From a virus, in IMG/VR virus record IMGVR_UViG_3300027832_000103, positions 1 through 24,679 of that record: a stretch of 24,679 nucleotides of DNA; one strand, 5' to 3'. This document shows positions 7,207 to 14,231 of this stretch, piece after piece. Every line of letters starts with the position of its first letter. Within the stretch, counting starts at the first letter, position 1. The notes beneath the pieces are model-generated. The model ran no database searches. It was not told the DNA's origin and was given only the letters and a program-made list of their open reading frames with translations. Position numbers and translations under genes: made by a program.

Positions 7207-7219
7207 GTGAGGACACAAA

Positions 7220-7480
7220 ATGGACAAGCTGAAATTAGACATTGACAACTTGGGCGAACTGATAAAACAAACCTTCGCCTTACGCCGTGAAACACTTGAA
7301 GCAATAAGCGTTCTGTGCAGGAATGACCACCCCACTTTCCCAACGGTGCAAACCGAGGTGATGGAAAAGGCGGTTCTGTTGCACGAACAATCGCAAGAGA
7401 TAAACAGGATGATGGTTCAGCGAAAATTTATGAAGTCAAAAAGGGTGAAGTGTGAGTGCGGTAATTTTCTTTCCCCATAG
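7220..7480 (+). CDS. Hypothetical protein, helical with C-terminal CECG
   Basis: 86 residues. Mostly helical (LGELIKQTFALRRETLEAISVL and later VMEKAVLLHEQSQEINRMM), ending in a basic KSKRVKCECGNFLSP. The helices and a terminal cysteine pair could allow dimerisation or zinc sharing. GTGAGGA lies upstream of the ATG. Last well-supported gene of the plus block before a terminator. Confidence 0.7.
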   Translation: MDKLKLDIDNLGELIKQTFALRRETLEAISVLCRNDHPTFPTVQTEVMEKAVLLHEQSQEINRMMVQRKFMKSKRVKCECGNFLSP

Positions 7481-7495
7481 GGTTCATTCTGCAAG

Positions 7496-7532
7496 CGACT
7501 GGCGTGGTTGATTTTGACCGCCCAGTCGTTTT
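7496..7532 (+). terminator. Rho-independent terminator-like hairpin
   Basis: CGACTGG (7496-7502) pairs with CCAGTCG (7522-7528), and GGT/ACC can pair inside; TTTTA follows. It lies 16 bp after the 86-residue gene. It overlaps a possible promoter for the next small ORF. Confidence 0.55.
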
Positions 7533-7546
7533 ACTAAACTACTGCT

Positions 7547-7711
7547 ATGCCCGTCTATCAAATAACGATTACAATTCCAATGTCCATCAGCGGTGACAAT
7601 GAGAAAGATGCTGAGGAACAAGCTGCCTACAAAATGTTTGAGCGACTGCAAAGGTCAATCCCAATGAGAGAAATTACAGCAAAGGTCGAAGGACAAACCA
7701 GCTTTTTTTGA
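7547..7711 (+). CDS. Small hypothetical protein, possibly leaderless
   Basis: 54 residues starting MPVYQITITIPMSISG, then an acidic helix (DNEKDAEEQAAYKMFERL) and a final strand. The pattern is strand-helix-strand and looks like real protein. There is no ribosome-binding site; TTGATT (7508-7513), 18 bp, TACTAA (7532-7537) would put a transcript start within a few bases of the ATG, and leaderless mRNAs are common in Actinobacteria. It ends 14 bp from the convergent terL stop. Confidence 0.45.
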   Translation: MPVYQITITIPMSISGDNEKDAEEQAAYKMFERLQRSIPMREITAKVEGQTSFF

Positions 7712-7725
7712 GACACCTGCGCCAA

Positions 7726-9078
7726 TTAGATTTGCCAAGGATTTGACTGTCCGATTGAAATGACTGGCGCATTGCCAATTGGCGCTCTGCCTGATGCAAG
7801 TTCGGTCATTGCCCACACCAACGCATCCATCCTGTCAGGTGAAGTGCCATCTTCAGGTGTCCACCCAGTCATCTGCGCCTCAAGGTCTTGTAACCCATAC
7901 ACATGCCTAACCTTGCCCTGTTCATACAATGCAGCAATCGGCTCTGCTCTTTGAACCTTACCCCTAGAAGCTGTAACCATTTTGAATGAGATGTTTTTGT
8001 CTATCTGTGCAATAACGGCTTTCACCATATCTCCGCCAAAGTTTTTCTCGGCGACCAATTTGTCGGCTGAAAATTCGTTGTATGCGCCGACTGCCCTTGA
8101 TGCCCAACCTTGAGGTGTAAGTTTGCACGACCTATCGGCAAGCACATAATAGAAACCATCAATTCCTTTACCTGCCACAACAATTCCTTGTTCGTCATTG
8201 CCTTCACCATCACCGCCCGATGGGTCAACGGCTACGACAATTCGCTGCATGGTTGGAACTTCTTCAACCAAAGCCGATTCGAGCATCTGATTAGTCCATA
8301 ATGCGCCCTCTACATCTTCCAACAACTCGCCCAATAGCTCCTGTCTCCCAAGACGAGTGCCTTCATAGGAATCAAGAACCTGTTGTCTGAATGATGCTGC
8401 GAGGTTGTCTAGGTTGTCATAAGTCGAACCGCGAGTGATAGTCGTTGATTTGCGCCCCAAGATATCCTTTGTAAGACGATTTGGCTTGGGAGTTGTTGTA
8501 ACCATCACTTGAGGTGCTGTTCCAAGGCGTAGACCTAGCATAAGGTTGTTCCAAGCGGTATCCAAGGAGTCGCCTTTAGGTGCATCAGTCCACGAAGATG
8601 CCTCGTCTGCCCAAGCGTAATGATGTTGGGGTCCACGCAATTGTGATGCGACTTCAGCAGAGTAAGTCATTGCGATTGTGCCATTGGGAAAAGTAAGCTT
8701 TCGCTTCGATGGCTCATACTGAATGTTCATACCTCTGCCGCAAGCCATAATGCCCGACTCGCCTTCCACCATAACATCGCGAACATCGGCAGGAGTTCTT
8801 CCAACAAGCGCAAGTCGTAGGTTGGGTGTCTTTGCTCGTTCTATTATCCATTCGGCAGCCGAGCGTGTTTTGCCAGCACCTCGACCCGCGAGAAACATCC
8901 AAGTCAACCATTCACCATCAGGTGGCAGTTGCTCGGCTCTAGCTATCGTTGCCCAGTCGGGCTTATCGCCATGCATAGCAAGAAGGGTAAGCATGTTCGC
9001 TTCATCTTCTGATAATGATTCAAGAAAGACTCTCCGTTTGTCAGGAGTCAATTTCTTGAATGTCTGTAGAATCGTCAC
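7726..9078 (-). CDS. terL: Terminase large subunit
   Basis: The 450-residue ATPase-nuclease drives DNA into the prohead and cuts it. Walker A is GRGAGKT (65-71), Walker B ends in WADEAS (156-161), and TTTPKP (194-199) is the coupling motif. The C-terminal RNase H-like nuclease begins with VDPSGGDGEGND (284-295), whose D285 is a likely metal ligand. Full length for this family. It overlaps terS by 38 bp and is the last gene of the long minus-strand block that begins with dpdA and the queuosine-type genes, so packaging may be expressed with DNA modification. Head genes follow only 3.3 kb further on, beyond an inserted block of small genes on the other strand. Confidence 0.95.
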   Translation of the reverse strand: MTILQTFKKLTPDKRRVFLESLSEDEANMLTLLAMHGDKPDWATIARAEQLPPDGEWLTWMFLAGRGAGKTRSAAEWIIERAKTPNLRLALVGRTPADVRDVMVEGESGIMACGRGMNIQYEPSKRKLTFPNGTIAMTYSAEVASQLRGPQHHYAWADEASSWTDAPKGDSLDTAWNNLMLGLRLGTAPQVMVTTTPKPNRLTKDILGRKSTTITRGSTYDNLDNLAASFRQQVLDSYEGTRLGRQELLGELLEDVEGALWTNQMLESALVEEVPTMQRIVVAVDPSGGDGEGNDEQGIVVAGKGIDGFYYVLADRSCKLTPQGWASRAVGAYNEFSADKLVAEKNFGGDMVKAVIAQIDKNISFKMVTASRGKVQRAEPIAALYEQGKVRHVYGLQDLEAQMTGWTPEDGTSPDRMDALVWAMTELASGRAPIGNAPVISIGQSNPWQI

Positions 9079-9502
9079 CTATCAACTCTAACATTCTGCG
9101 CTCTAAATCATCGATAGAAATGCGACCCGTCACTTCAGCTTGTATTTTCCTGCCGAACTGTTGCGGGTTGGTTCTCTCAAGCCACCATGCAGCAGCTTGC
9201 CAAGTTCCGTCTCTGGCGGCTTTTTGAATCACAGCGACATTACCAACTATCGCTTTTGCTCTTGCGCTTTCTATTGCCTCAAATAATTCTAAATATGTTT
9301 TCTTGGTTGGGTCGGCTAAGTCGCCATTTTCAATACGCGTTTTCTCTGCCTTGCCCTTTTCAAGCCATTGGTAAACAACCCCAACTGACAATCCAGCGTA
9401 GGCACAAGACACTTCAACATAATTACCCGCTGATAACGCCTGTAACAACAACACGACTTTTGGGTCGGCTAGCTGGGTGACCTTCCTGCCTCTTGTAGCC
9501 AT
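9041..9502 (-). CDS. terS: Terminase small subunit
   Basis: I start at ATG 9502 (MATRGRKVTQ), with GGGG upstream, rather than an in-frame start at 9526 that lies inside folE. The 153-residue protein has an N-terminal helix-turn-helix (VEVSCAYAGLSVGVVYQWLEKG), a long helix (EAIESARAKAIVGNVAVIQKAA) and the sequence TWQAAAWWLERTNPQQFGRK, which is typical of TerS in this group. It binds the packaging site and recruits TerL. It follows folE by 7 bp. Confidence 0.88.
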   Translation of the reverse strand: MATRGRKVTQLADPKVVLLLQALSAGNYVEVSCAYAGLSVGVVYQWLEKGKAEKTRIENGDLADPTKKTYLELFEAIESARAKAIVGNVAVIQKAARDGTWQAAAWWLERTNPQQFGRKIQAEVTGRISIDDLERRMLELIGDDSTDIQEIDS

Positions 9503-9509
9503 AACACTC

Positions 9510-10067
9510 TTACCCCTTAGCGGCAATTAGGTTCAGGAACTCTGCCCTTGTTTCTGGCTCGTTGCGGAATGCGCCATTCATAACGCTCGTTCGCATGTTT
9601 CCCGATGTTCTAATGCCTCTCATAATCATGCAGGAATGTTCGCCATCTGCAACAACTGCTATGTCTTTTGAACCTGTAACTCTTTTTACCTCGTCAGCAA
9701 TTTCCTGCACAAGTCTTTCTTGCACCTGTGGCTTGTGAGCATATTTGTGTGCTATTCGTGCAAACTTACTCAACCCAAGAACCTTATCGGTTGGGATGTA
9801 GCCAATAGCGATTGTGGCGTTGAAGGGCAAGAGGTGATGTTCACATAGTGACCAGACCTGCATTCCAGTTACTGCAACCATTTGGTCGTTGTTGTCTAAA
9901 GTAAACGCTGTTTCAATTTTGCCAGCATCGTAGTCAATGAACTCTTTCCACCACTTCGCATACCTTTGTGGCGTATCTTGCAATCCATCACGATTTGGGT
10001 TTTCGCCAATTGCCACAAGAAGGTCTTTGCCTATCTGCACTAGCTTGTCAAAATCTACAGCCATCAT
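9510..10067 (-). CDS. folE: GTP cyclohydrolase I (FolE)
   Basis: Converts GTP to dihydroneopterin triphosphate, the first step to 7-deazaguanines. The 185-residue protein has zinc ligands C75 and H78 in CEHHLLPF (75-82) and C146 in GEHSCMIMRG (142-151), plus the conserved DTPQRYAKWW (31-40). The start is ATG 10067, overlapping the queE stop by 4 bp, with AGAGAGG upstream; a longer in-frame version would sit in queE. A phage folE next to queD, queE and queC is best read as feeding deazaguanine synthesis rather than folate. Confidence 0.95.
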   Translation of the reverse strand: MMAVDFDKLVQIGKDLLVAIGENPNRDGLQDTPQRYAKWWKEFIDYDAGKIETAFTLDNNDQMVAVTGMQVWSLCEHHLLPFNATIAIGYIPTDKVLGLSKFARIAHKYAHKPQVQERLVQEIADEVKRVTGSKDIAVVADGEHSCMIMRGIRTSGNMRTSVMNGAFRNEPETRAEFLNLIAAKG

Positions 10068-10783
10068 CGACCTCTCTCTAAGTTCCAAATTAGCGTGTGA
10101 ATCCTTGGGGATAAATTCCACCCTTTGGAAATTACTGGGTCTGCAAGTAAGCGCATTGATGCAAGTTGGTCGTCTGCTGTCGCGCCAAGTGGCATTACCC
10201 ATACTGCTGCTGCTGGGATGTTGGCAATATCAATCATTGCCTCAATCTCATTGAAGTCGCTTGGGGTTTCTGCAACAAACTTAAACATCGCCTTGCCTTG
10301 CTTTGACAATTCAGCAAAAGCAATAAGCGCATCAGGGTTTACTCTTGCTTGCTCTGTGTCACCTGAGTGTGAAAGCTTGGGAGATACAACGAACATATCT
10401 ACTGCATCAATCGTCTCTAGCTTTGGGATAACCGTTCCGTTGGTTTCGATGTCCAACAAACATCCAGTTACCTCGCGTATTCCTGCAAAGTTGCGCTGTT
10501 GAAGCATAGGTTCTCCGCCGCTAACAATAATACGACTGACACGCATTGGTTCAATTTGTGTTGCAATTTCCTCAAGGGTCATTTTGTGAACCTCGGCATC
10601 GTAATCATACCGCTCCCAATCCCAAGAGTAAGGAGTGTCACACCATGAGCAAGCAAGGTTGCAACCAGCCAGTCTTAGAAAGGCAACGAGCTGACCAGTA
10701 TGAATACCTTCGCCTTGCACAGTCGGACCAAAAATTTCATTGACATTTATATGATTGACTTTGGGCGTAATGTCTAATTTCAT
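10064..10783 (-). CDS. queE: 7-carboxy-7-deazaguanine synthase (QueE)
   Basis: A radical SAM enzyme that turns 6-carboxytetrahydropterin into 7-carboxy-7-deazaguanine. The iron-sulfur cysteines are C41, C45 and C48 in CNLACSWC, the CX3CX2C arrangement. FGPTVQGEG (18-26) and SGGEP (88-92) are the standard QueE motifs. I take ATG 10783, whose ATGA overlaps the queD stop and which has GGA upstream; an ATG 9 bp earlier is equally possible. It overlaps folE by 4 bp, showing a tightly coupled operon. Confidence 0.95.
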   Translation of the reverse strand: MKLDITPKVNHINVNEIFGPTVQGEGIHTGQLVAFLRLAGCNLACSWCDTPYSWDWERYDYDAEVHKMTLEEIATQIEPMRVSRIIVSGGEPMLQQRNFAGIREVTGCLLDIETNGTVIPKLETIDAVDMFVVSPKLSHSGDTEQARVNPDALIAFAELSKQGKAMFKFVAETPSDFNEIEAMIDIANIPAAAVWVMPLGATADDQLASMRLLADPVISKGWNLSPRIHTLIWNLERGR

Positions 10784-11226
10784 AATTTCCATATCGCAGA
10801 ATTAGCGCCGTGTTCGGCACATTCAACTTCTACAACCTTTACCCGCGAGCTTATACCAAGGTCTTGCAATTCTGCACTGGCAAGCTGGGCGGCGAGTTCC
10901 GCGAATTTTTCACAACCAACATGCTCAAGTATGATTACATCCGCCAACCCATCGTCACCTATTTTAGCAAGCAGCTCTAGCCTAGGGTCATCTTTTGCGA
11001 CCACCAGCTTATGGTCAAAGGTTTCTTGTAGTTTTGCTTTCAACCCTTTTAGTCCACCAAAATCCATGACCCAATTGCGGCTATCTAGCTCTGATGCCAT
11101 AAATGTAAATTTAAAGCTGAGGGCGTAGCCATGTAATTTATTACAATGACTATTGGCTCTCCATTGCCGAAACACCGCGCTAAGACCAAGTTCATGCCCG
11201 TAGGTTTTTGTGCTTAGAAATGTCAC
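10780..11226 (-). CDS. queD: 6-carboxytetrahydropterin synthase-like (QueD) with an HGY motif
   Basis: Makes 6-carboxytetrahydropterin from dihydroneopterin triphosphate. The catalytic cysteine C28 precedes LHGYALSF (31-38); FDHK (70-73) and CAEHGAN (136-142) follow the family order. The usual zinc-binding HGH is HGY here, so the third ligand would be Y34. I recall an environmental QueD-like subgroup with this HGY form, so it may be normal for the branch. The start is GTG at 11224-11226, with AGAAGG upstream; its GTGA overlaps the stop of the tiny upstream ORF. 148 residues, somewhat longer than E. coli QueD. Confidence 0.88.
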   Translation of the reverse strand: MTFLSTKTYGHELGLSAVFRQWRANSHCNKLHGYALSFKFTFMASELDSRNWVMDFGGLKGLKAKLQETFDHKLVVAKDDPRLELLAKIGDDGLADVIILEHVGCEKFAELAAQLASAELQDLGISSRVKVVEVECAEHGANSAIWKL

Positions 11227-11318
11227 TTATTTTCCTTCTTGTCTAAGCTGATACACTTGAGGCAAATGTCACCTTTGGTGATTAAGTGTCCCCTCTTGCA
11301 GCTCTTGCTTTTAGCCAA
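11223..11318 (-). CDS. Tiny basic zinc-ribbon ORF between XapX-like gene and queD
   Basis: 31 residues from a TTG start (11316-11318) that overlaps the stop of the XapX-like gene by 8 bp; its own stop overlaps the queD GTG start (GTGA). CKRGH (7-11) and CLKC (19-22) give a compact four-ligand zinc site. The fit to both neighbours by short overlaps supports a real gene, but there is no good ribosome-binding site, and the start is uncertain. Confidence 0.45.
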   Translation of the reverse strand: MAKSKSCKRGHLITKGDICLKCISLDKKENK

Positions 11319-11466
11319 TTATTTTACTTACTATAAAAAATCCCAGCGTGATGCCTATAATTCCTAGCAGTCCAGCCAAAGTTGGCGGTGCAGGAATGGG
11401 CAGCCGAAGAATCGCAAACAGGAATCCAACCACCAAGCCTAGTCCCAAGGCGCTTACTTCATGCAT
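11311..11466 (-). CDS. XapX-domain small membrane protein
   Basis: 51 residues with two hydrophobic segments (about 5-20 and 30-49) joined by RLPIPAPPTLAG (21-32). The pattern LGLVVGFLFAILRLPIPAPP, then AGLLGIIGITLGF, is the XapX signature (DUF1427 family), whose function is unknown. It starts inside queC (8-bp overlap) and its end overlaps the tiny zinc-ribbon ORF, so it is part of the deazaguanine operon. Whether it transports or holds an intermediate, or just rides in the operon, is not visible. Confidence 0.75.
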   Translation of the reverse strand: MHEVSALGLGLVVGFLFAILRLPIPAPPTLAGLLGIIGITLGFFIVSKIIG

Positions 11467-12172
11467 CTTTATGGCTTGCTATCTCACCTAATGCAAAATC
11501 AATACCAAACTCGTAATCAGTCGGGTCGTCTACTCCTGCTTCAATAAAAGCCTCTACTCGCTCGACACAAGTGCCGCATCGACCACAGTGCTTTTCTCCA
11601 CCCTTGTAGCACGACCAAGTAAGGTGATAGGGAACATTTAGCGACTGCCCAATTTGTGCAATTTCAGACTTGAGGATGCCGACAAAAGGCGCTTCGAGAT
11701 GGAAGCCAGCTTTTGAATGACCTTCTGTTCCTAGCTCAAATGCCAAGCTAATCGCATCTATGAACTCGGGTCGGCAATCTGGATAGATAAAATGGTCGCC
11801 CGCGTGAACTCCTGTTGCGACCAAGTCAGAGCCGTTTGCAACAGCAATCCCAGTTGCGATAGACAGCATGATGGCGTTGCGATTAGGCACTACAGTTACT
11901 CGCATCGTTTCTTCTGCGTAATGCCCATCTGGGACATCAATTGCATCTGAGGTCAAAGACGAGTTGGCGATGCTTGACTTGAGTTGGCTAAGGTCAATTA
12001 CTTCCACAGAAGCCTTGAGTTGTTTCGCGACAGCAAAAAGCGACTCAAGCTCTTTGACATGCCTTTGCCCATAATCAAACCCAACAAGATGAAGGTCGTA
12101 TCCTCTGTTGGCATAATAGTATGCAAGAGTAACGCTGTCCATGCCTCCTGAGACAATAAGGGTTGCCTTCAT
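11459..12172 (-). CDS. queC: 7-cyano-7-deazaguanine synthase (QueC)
   Basis: ATP-dependent enzyme that converts 7-carboxy-7-deazaguanine and ammonia to preQ0. The PP-loop SGGMDS lies at 8-13. The zinc site is C188, C196, C199 and C202 (WSC...HCGRCGTC). Length 237 is normal for plain QueC, so it is not the Gat-QueC fusion known from some phages that make dG+. It overlaps the queF-like stop (TAATG) and the start of the XapX-like gene. Confidence 0.95.
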   Translation of the reverse strand: MKATLIVSGGMDSVTLAYYYANRGYDLHLVGFDYGQRHVKELESLFAVAKQLKASVEVIDLSQLKSSIANSSLTSDAIDVPDGHYAEETMRVTVVPNRNAIMLSIATGIAVANGSDLVATGVHAGDHFIYPDCRPEFIDAISLAFELGTEGHSKAGFHLEAPFVGILKSEIAQIGQSLNVPYHLTWSCYKGGEKHCGRCGTCVERVEAFIEAGVDDPTDYEFGIDFALGEIASHKDA

Positions 12173-12579
12173 TAGAATGGCATTTCCATTTGATTCTCCA
12201 TACGAACTGCCCGCGAGGTCATTCTCAGCCCGCCACGAATTTGCTGAGTGGTTGATACCTTTACGGCTTTTGGCGAAATTGATTCAAACAGGTCGTCTGC
12301 AATTCGCGCAGTAATGGCTTCTCCAAACATGCCTTCGTTGCGAAAGCTCATTAAATATAGCTTGAGGGTTTTTGACTCAACGCAATATTCCTTTGGAACA
12401 TAACTAATTTTGATGGTGTAAACATCTGGCTGATTGGTAACTGGACAGAGTGCGGTCAGCTCATGCGATTCAAATTCGACTTCGCTCACATTGGGTGCTG
12501 GGAACTTTTCAAGCTCTGATGCGGAAAGGCTTCCGTCAACTGTGCTGCCTAATACTGTTAGCTTATGGGACTTGCTCAT
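12172..12579 (-). CDS. queF: QueF-like preQ0 nitrile-modifying enzyme
   Basis: Short (type I) QueF-like protein of 135 residues. LCPVTNQPD (44-52) supplies the nucleophilic cysteine C45 that forms the thioimide with preQ0 and the acid D52. ESKTLKLYLMSFRN (68-81) is the NADPH-linked QueF signature, so reduction to preQ1 is the simplest prediction. However, where Bacillus QueF has FHE (its H96-E97) this protein has FGE (85-87): the histidine is glycine. Retained E87 would still hold the base. The ATG is preceded by AACGAGG. It opens the operon after a 79-bp gap containing a palindrome. A QueF-L-like amidation reaction remains possible. Confidence 0.85.
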   Translation of the reverse strand: MSKSHKLTVLGSTVDGSLSASELEKFPAPNVSEVEFESHELTALCPVTNQPDVYTIKISYVPKEYCVESKTLKLYLMSFRNEGMFGEAITARIADDLFESISPKAVKVSTTQQIRGGLRMTSRAVRMENQMEMPF

Positions 12580-12631
12580 GATGCCTCGTTTTCTTTAAAG
12601 GGTTTCGATTACCTTGCCGATGGTTCGGTAC

Positions 12632-12648
12632 TATAAGTATAACTTATA
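12632..12648. promoter_or_regulatory. Palindrome in the promoter region upstream of queF
   Basis: TATAAGT, ATA, ACTTATA is a perfect 7-bp inverted repeat in the only gap between parB-like and queF-like genes (12580-12658). On the minus strand it contains TATACT, a fair -10 box, with CTGTAA 17 bp upstream. It could be an operator over the promoter of the deazaguanine operon. Confidence 0.4.
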
Positions 12649-12658
12649 ATTGCTATGT

Positions 12659-13348
12659 TTACAGTTTTTCGTGTGTGTTCAAGAAGCTCTTTAGCAGAAT
12701 GTCAATCATTTTGCCTGAAGCATCGCGCTCGTTTTTGGGCAACGCAGCGGCATTATCAATTAACGCTTGTGTCCAAAGAATTTCTGTATCGGGAGTAAGG
12801 TCGGCAACAAGGCGATAAGCCATAGAAGCATCTTCGCCTTTATCTTCTTCTATAAGTTCTTCAAGGTTCTCCCAGTCAAATTCAGCCAGCGATAGCAAGT
12901 CAATAAGCTGACCTTCGTTATATGGCAATCCACGAATAAGGTCATCGCCAAAATCCAATTGGATTGAATCAAGCAGTGCGCCCAGTTCGCCCAGCTCTGC
13001 TCGACCCCTTGTTTCATTTAGCACAATGGTTAGCTTTTTTGCCTGCGCGTCCGTAACATCAAGAACGACACATGGGATTTCTTGAGTAATAACAATCTCT
13101 TGAAGCGGCGCAGTTTGCAAGGACTTGTCAGCAAAGATTTTTTGCAAAGCAAGCCAACGATGATAACCGTCAATTATTTGATACTTTGATTTTTGAGTGG
13201 GGTGCTTGCGAACCGTTACTGGCTGAACAAATCCGTTGTCAGTAATTGATTCAATTTCGGCTTCAAAGGCTCTTTCGTTTTGCTTGTTTGGATTCCAGTC
13301 ATTAGGAATTATTTCTGAGTGCTTTATATTTACAAGTTGCAGTTGCAT
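12659..13348 (-). CDS. ParB-like N-terminal domain protein
   Basis: 229 residues. ATG 13348 is chosen because GGGAGG lies upstream and TAATG overlaps the dpdA stop. The N-terminal ParB/Srx-type domain shows IIPNDWNPNKQNE (13-25), NGFVQPVTVRK (38-48) and the nucleotide-binding-like DGYHRW (60-65), followed by LNETRGRAEL near residue 112. The C-terminal 90 residues are acidic and lack the usual ParB helix-turn-helix and dimer regions, so chromosome-like partition is unlikely. Phage proteins of this kind are variably nucleases, CTPases or DNA-modification partners. It sits between dpdA and queF, so a role tied to base modification is the natural inference. Confidence 0.75.
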   Translation of the reverse strand: MQLQLVNIKHSEIIPNDWNPNKQNERAFEAEIESITDNGFVQPVTVRKHPTQKSKYQIIDGYHRWLALQKIFADKSLQTAPLQEIVITQEIPCVVLDVTDAQAKKLTIVLNETRGRAELGELGALLDSIQLDFGDDLIRGLPYNEGQLIDLLSLAEFDWENLEELIEEDKGEDASMAYRLVADLTPDTEILWTQALIDNAAALPKNERDASGKMIDILLKSFLNTHEKL

Positions 13349-14172
13349 TAGTCCTCCCAAACTATTCCTCGTCTTTTCCAAGTGGTGGTGACCAGTTCTT
13401 CCATCTTCTTATAATAGTCAACAGATTGAACCATCATCATTCTCATTGCGCTTTCTTGTCCGCTTCTCACATTGATACCCAAGAAATCTTTTACTTTTAT
13501 TCCATTGCCATTATGGTCAAAAGTCACACCAAACCTTGCGGGATTTGCATAAGTTGATGAGTCAGCGGAGTAAAAAGGGAAAGCAAGCATGAGGTCTTTG
13601 GAAGTAACAGCAAGCCCGTGCATCTTTGGCAGGTTATCTTTGCCAACTGTCTTGACAAGGTGTGTCAAGATGCTTTGTAGCCAAATAAGTTTCTTTTTTT
13701 TAGAAACATCATTGCGAGGAGAAATGCACAAGATGTCACCCTTTGCTAGTCTGCTTACCAGTAAGTCAAGAAATTCAAAAGGCTCGTCTTGATGAAATAC
13801 TTCCTCAATCAAAATGCCCCTACTGCGTAAATAATCTGCGTTTTTGATTGATGCTGTCATGCCCAATTTGCGTTCAGCTTCGGTTGAGGTTCGACCTGCT
13901 TCTCCGGGAATTACATCTAGGTTTACTGCGCGCACTTTGTCCTGCTTGGCTTTCCACTTCAAGCACCATTCCGCATATTTAATAATGTCTACTGACTTTC
14001 CGCTATTCCAAGCCGTAAACGCACCAGAGTCGAGAGCAAGGTCTTTGGGAACATAATCAAGTTTATCCAGCGCGTTGCTATAAGCAAATGAGTTCAAAAT
14101 ATAAGGATACTTTATTTGATTCATTGTGCCGATAGAAGTGGGCGCAGAAGCAAGAGCCATAAAAATTTTCAC
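13348..14172 (-). CDS. dpdA: DpdA-like DNA 7-deazaguanine transglycosylase
   Basis: A 274-residue TGT-fold relative. LALDSGAFTAW (45-55) matches the TGT DSG(G/A)F active-site motif with D48; HQDEPFEFL (127-135) and MHGLAVTSKDLMLAFPF (184-200) follow, then YSADSSTY (201-208) supplies D204, at the place of the TGT nucleophile. No CxCxxC zinc site is present, unlike tRNA-TGT. This order fits phage DpdA, which swaps guanine in DNA for a 7-deazaguanine. The start is GTG 14172 with no clear ribosome-binding site; ATG 14160 is an alternative. First gene of the modification block. Confidence 0.8.
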   Translation of the reverse strand: MKIFMALASAPTSIGTMNQIKYPYILNSFAYSNALDKLDYVPKDLALDSGAFTAWNSGKSVDIIKYAEWCLKWKAKQDKVRAVNLDVIPGEAGRTSTEAERKLGMTASIKNADYLRSRGILIEEVFHQDEPFEFLDLLVSRLAKGDILCISPRNDVSKKKKLIWLQSILTHLVKTVGKDNLPKMHGLAVTSKDLMLAFPFYSADSSTYANPARFGVTFDHNGNGIKVKDFLGINVRSGQESAMRMMMVQSVDYYKKMEELVTTTWKRRGIVWED

Positions 14173-14231
14173 AAGCCAAGCTTACAAGGAAAATTAAGTC
14201 AAAAGGTTCTCAACATACTATACACATAAGT

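Noticed and set aside
8723-9091. 122-residue plus-strand ORF
   Set aside because: Antisense to the terL start region, whose motifs are clear.
9510-10202. Longer folE with a 45-residue N-terminal extension
   Set aside because: The extension lies inside queE in another frame and does not resemble FolE; the 4-bp overlap start at 10067 has a ribosome-binding site.
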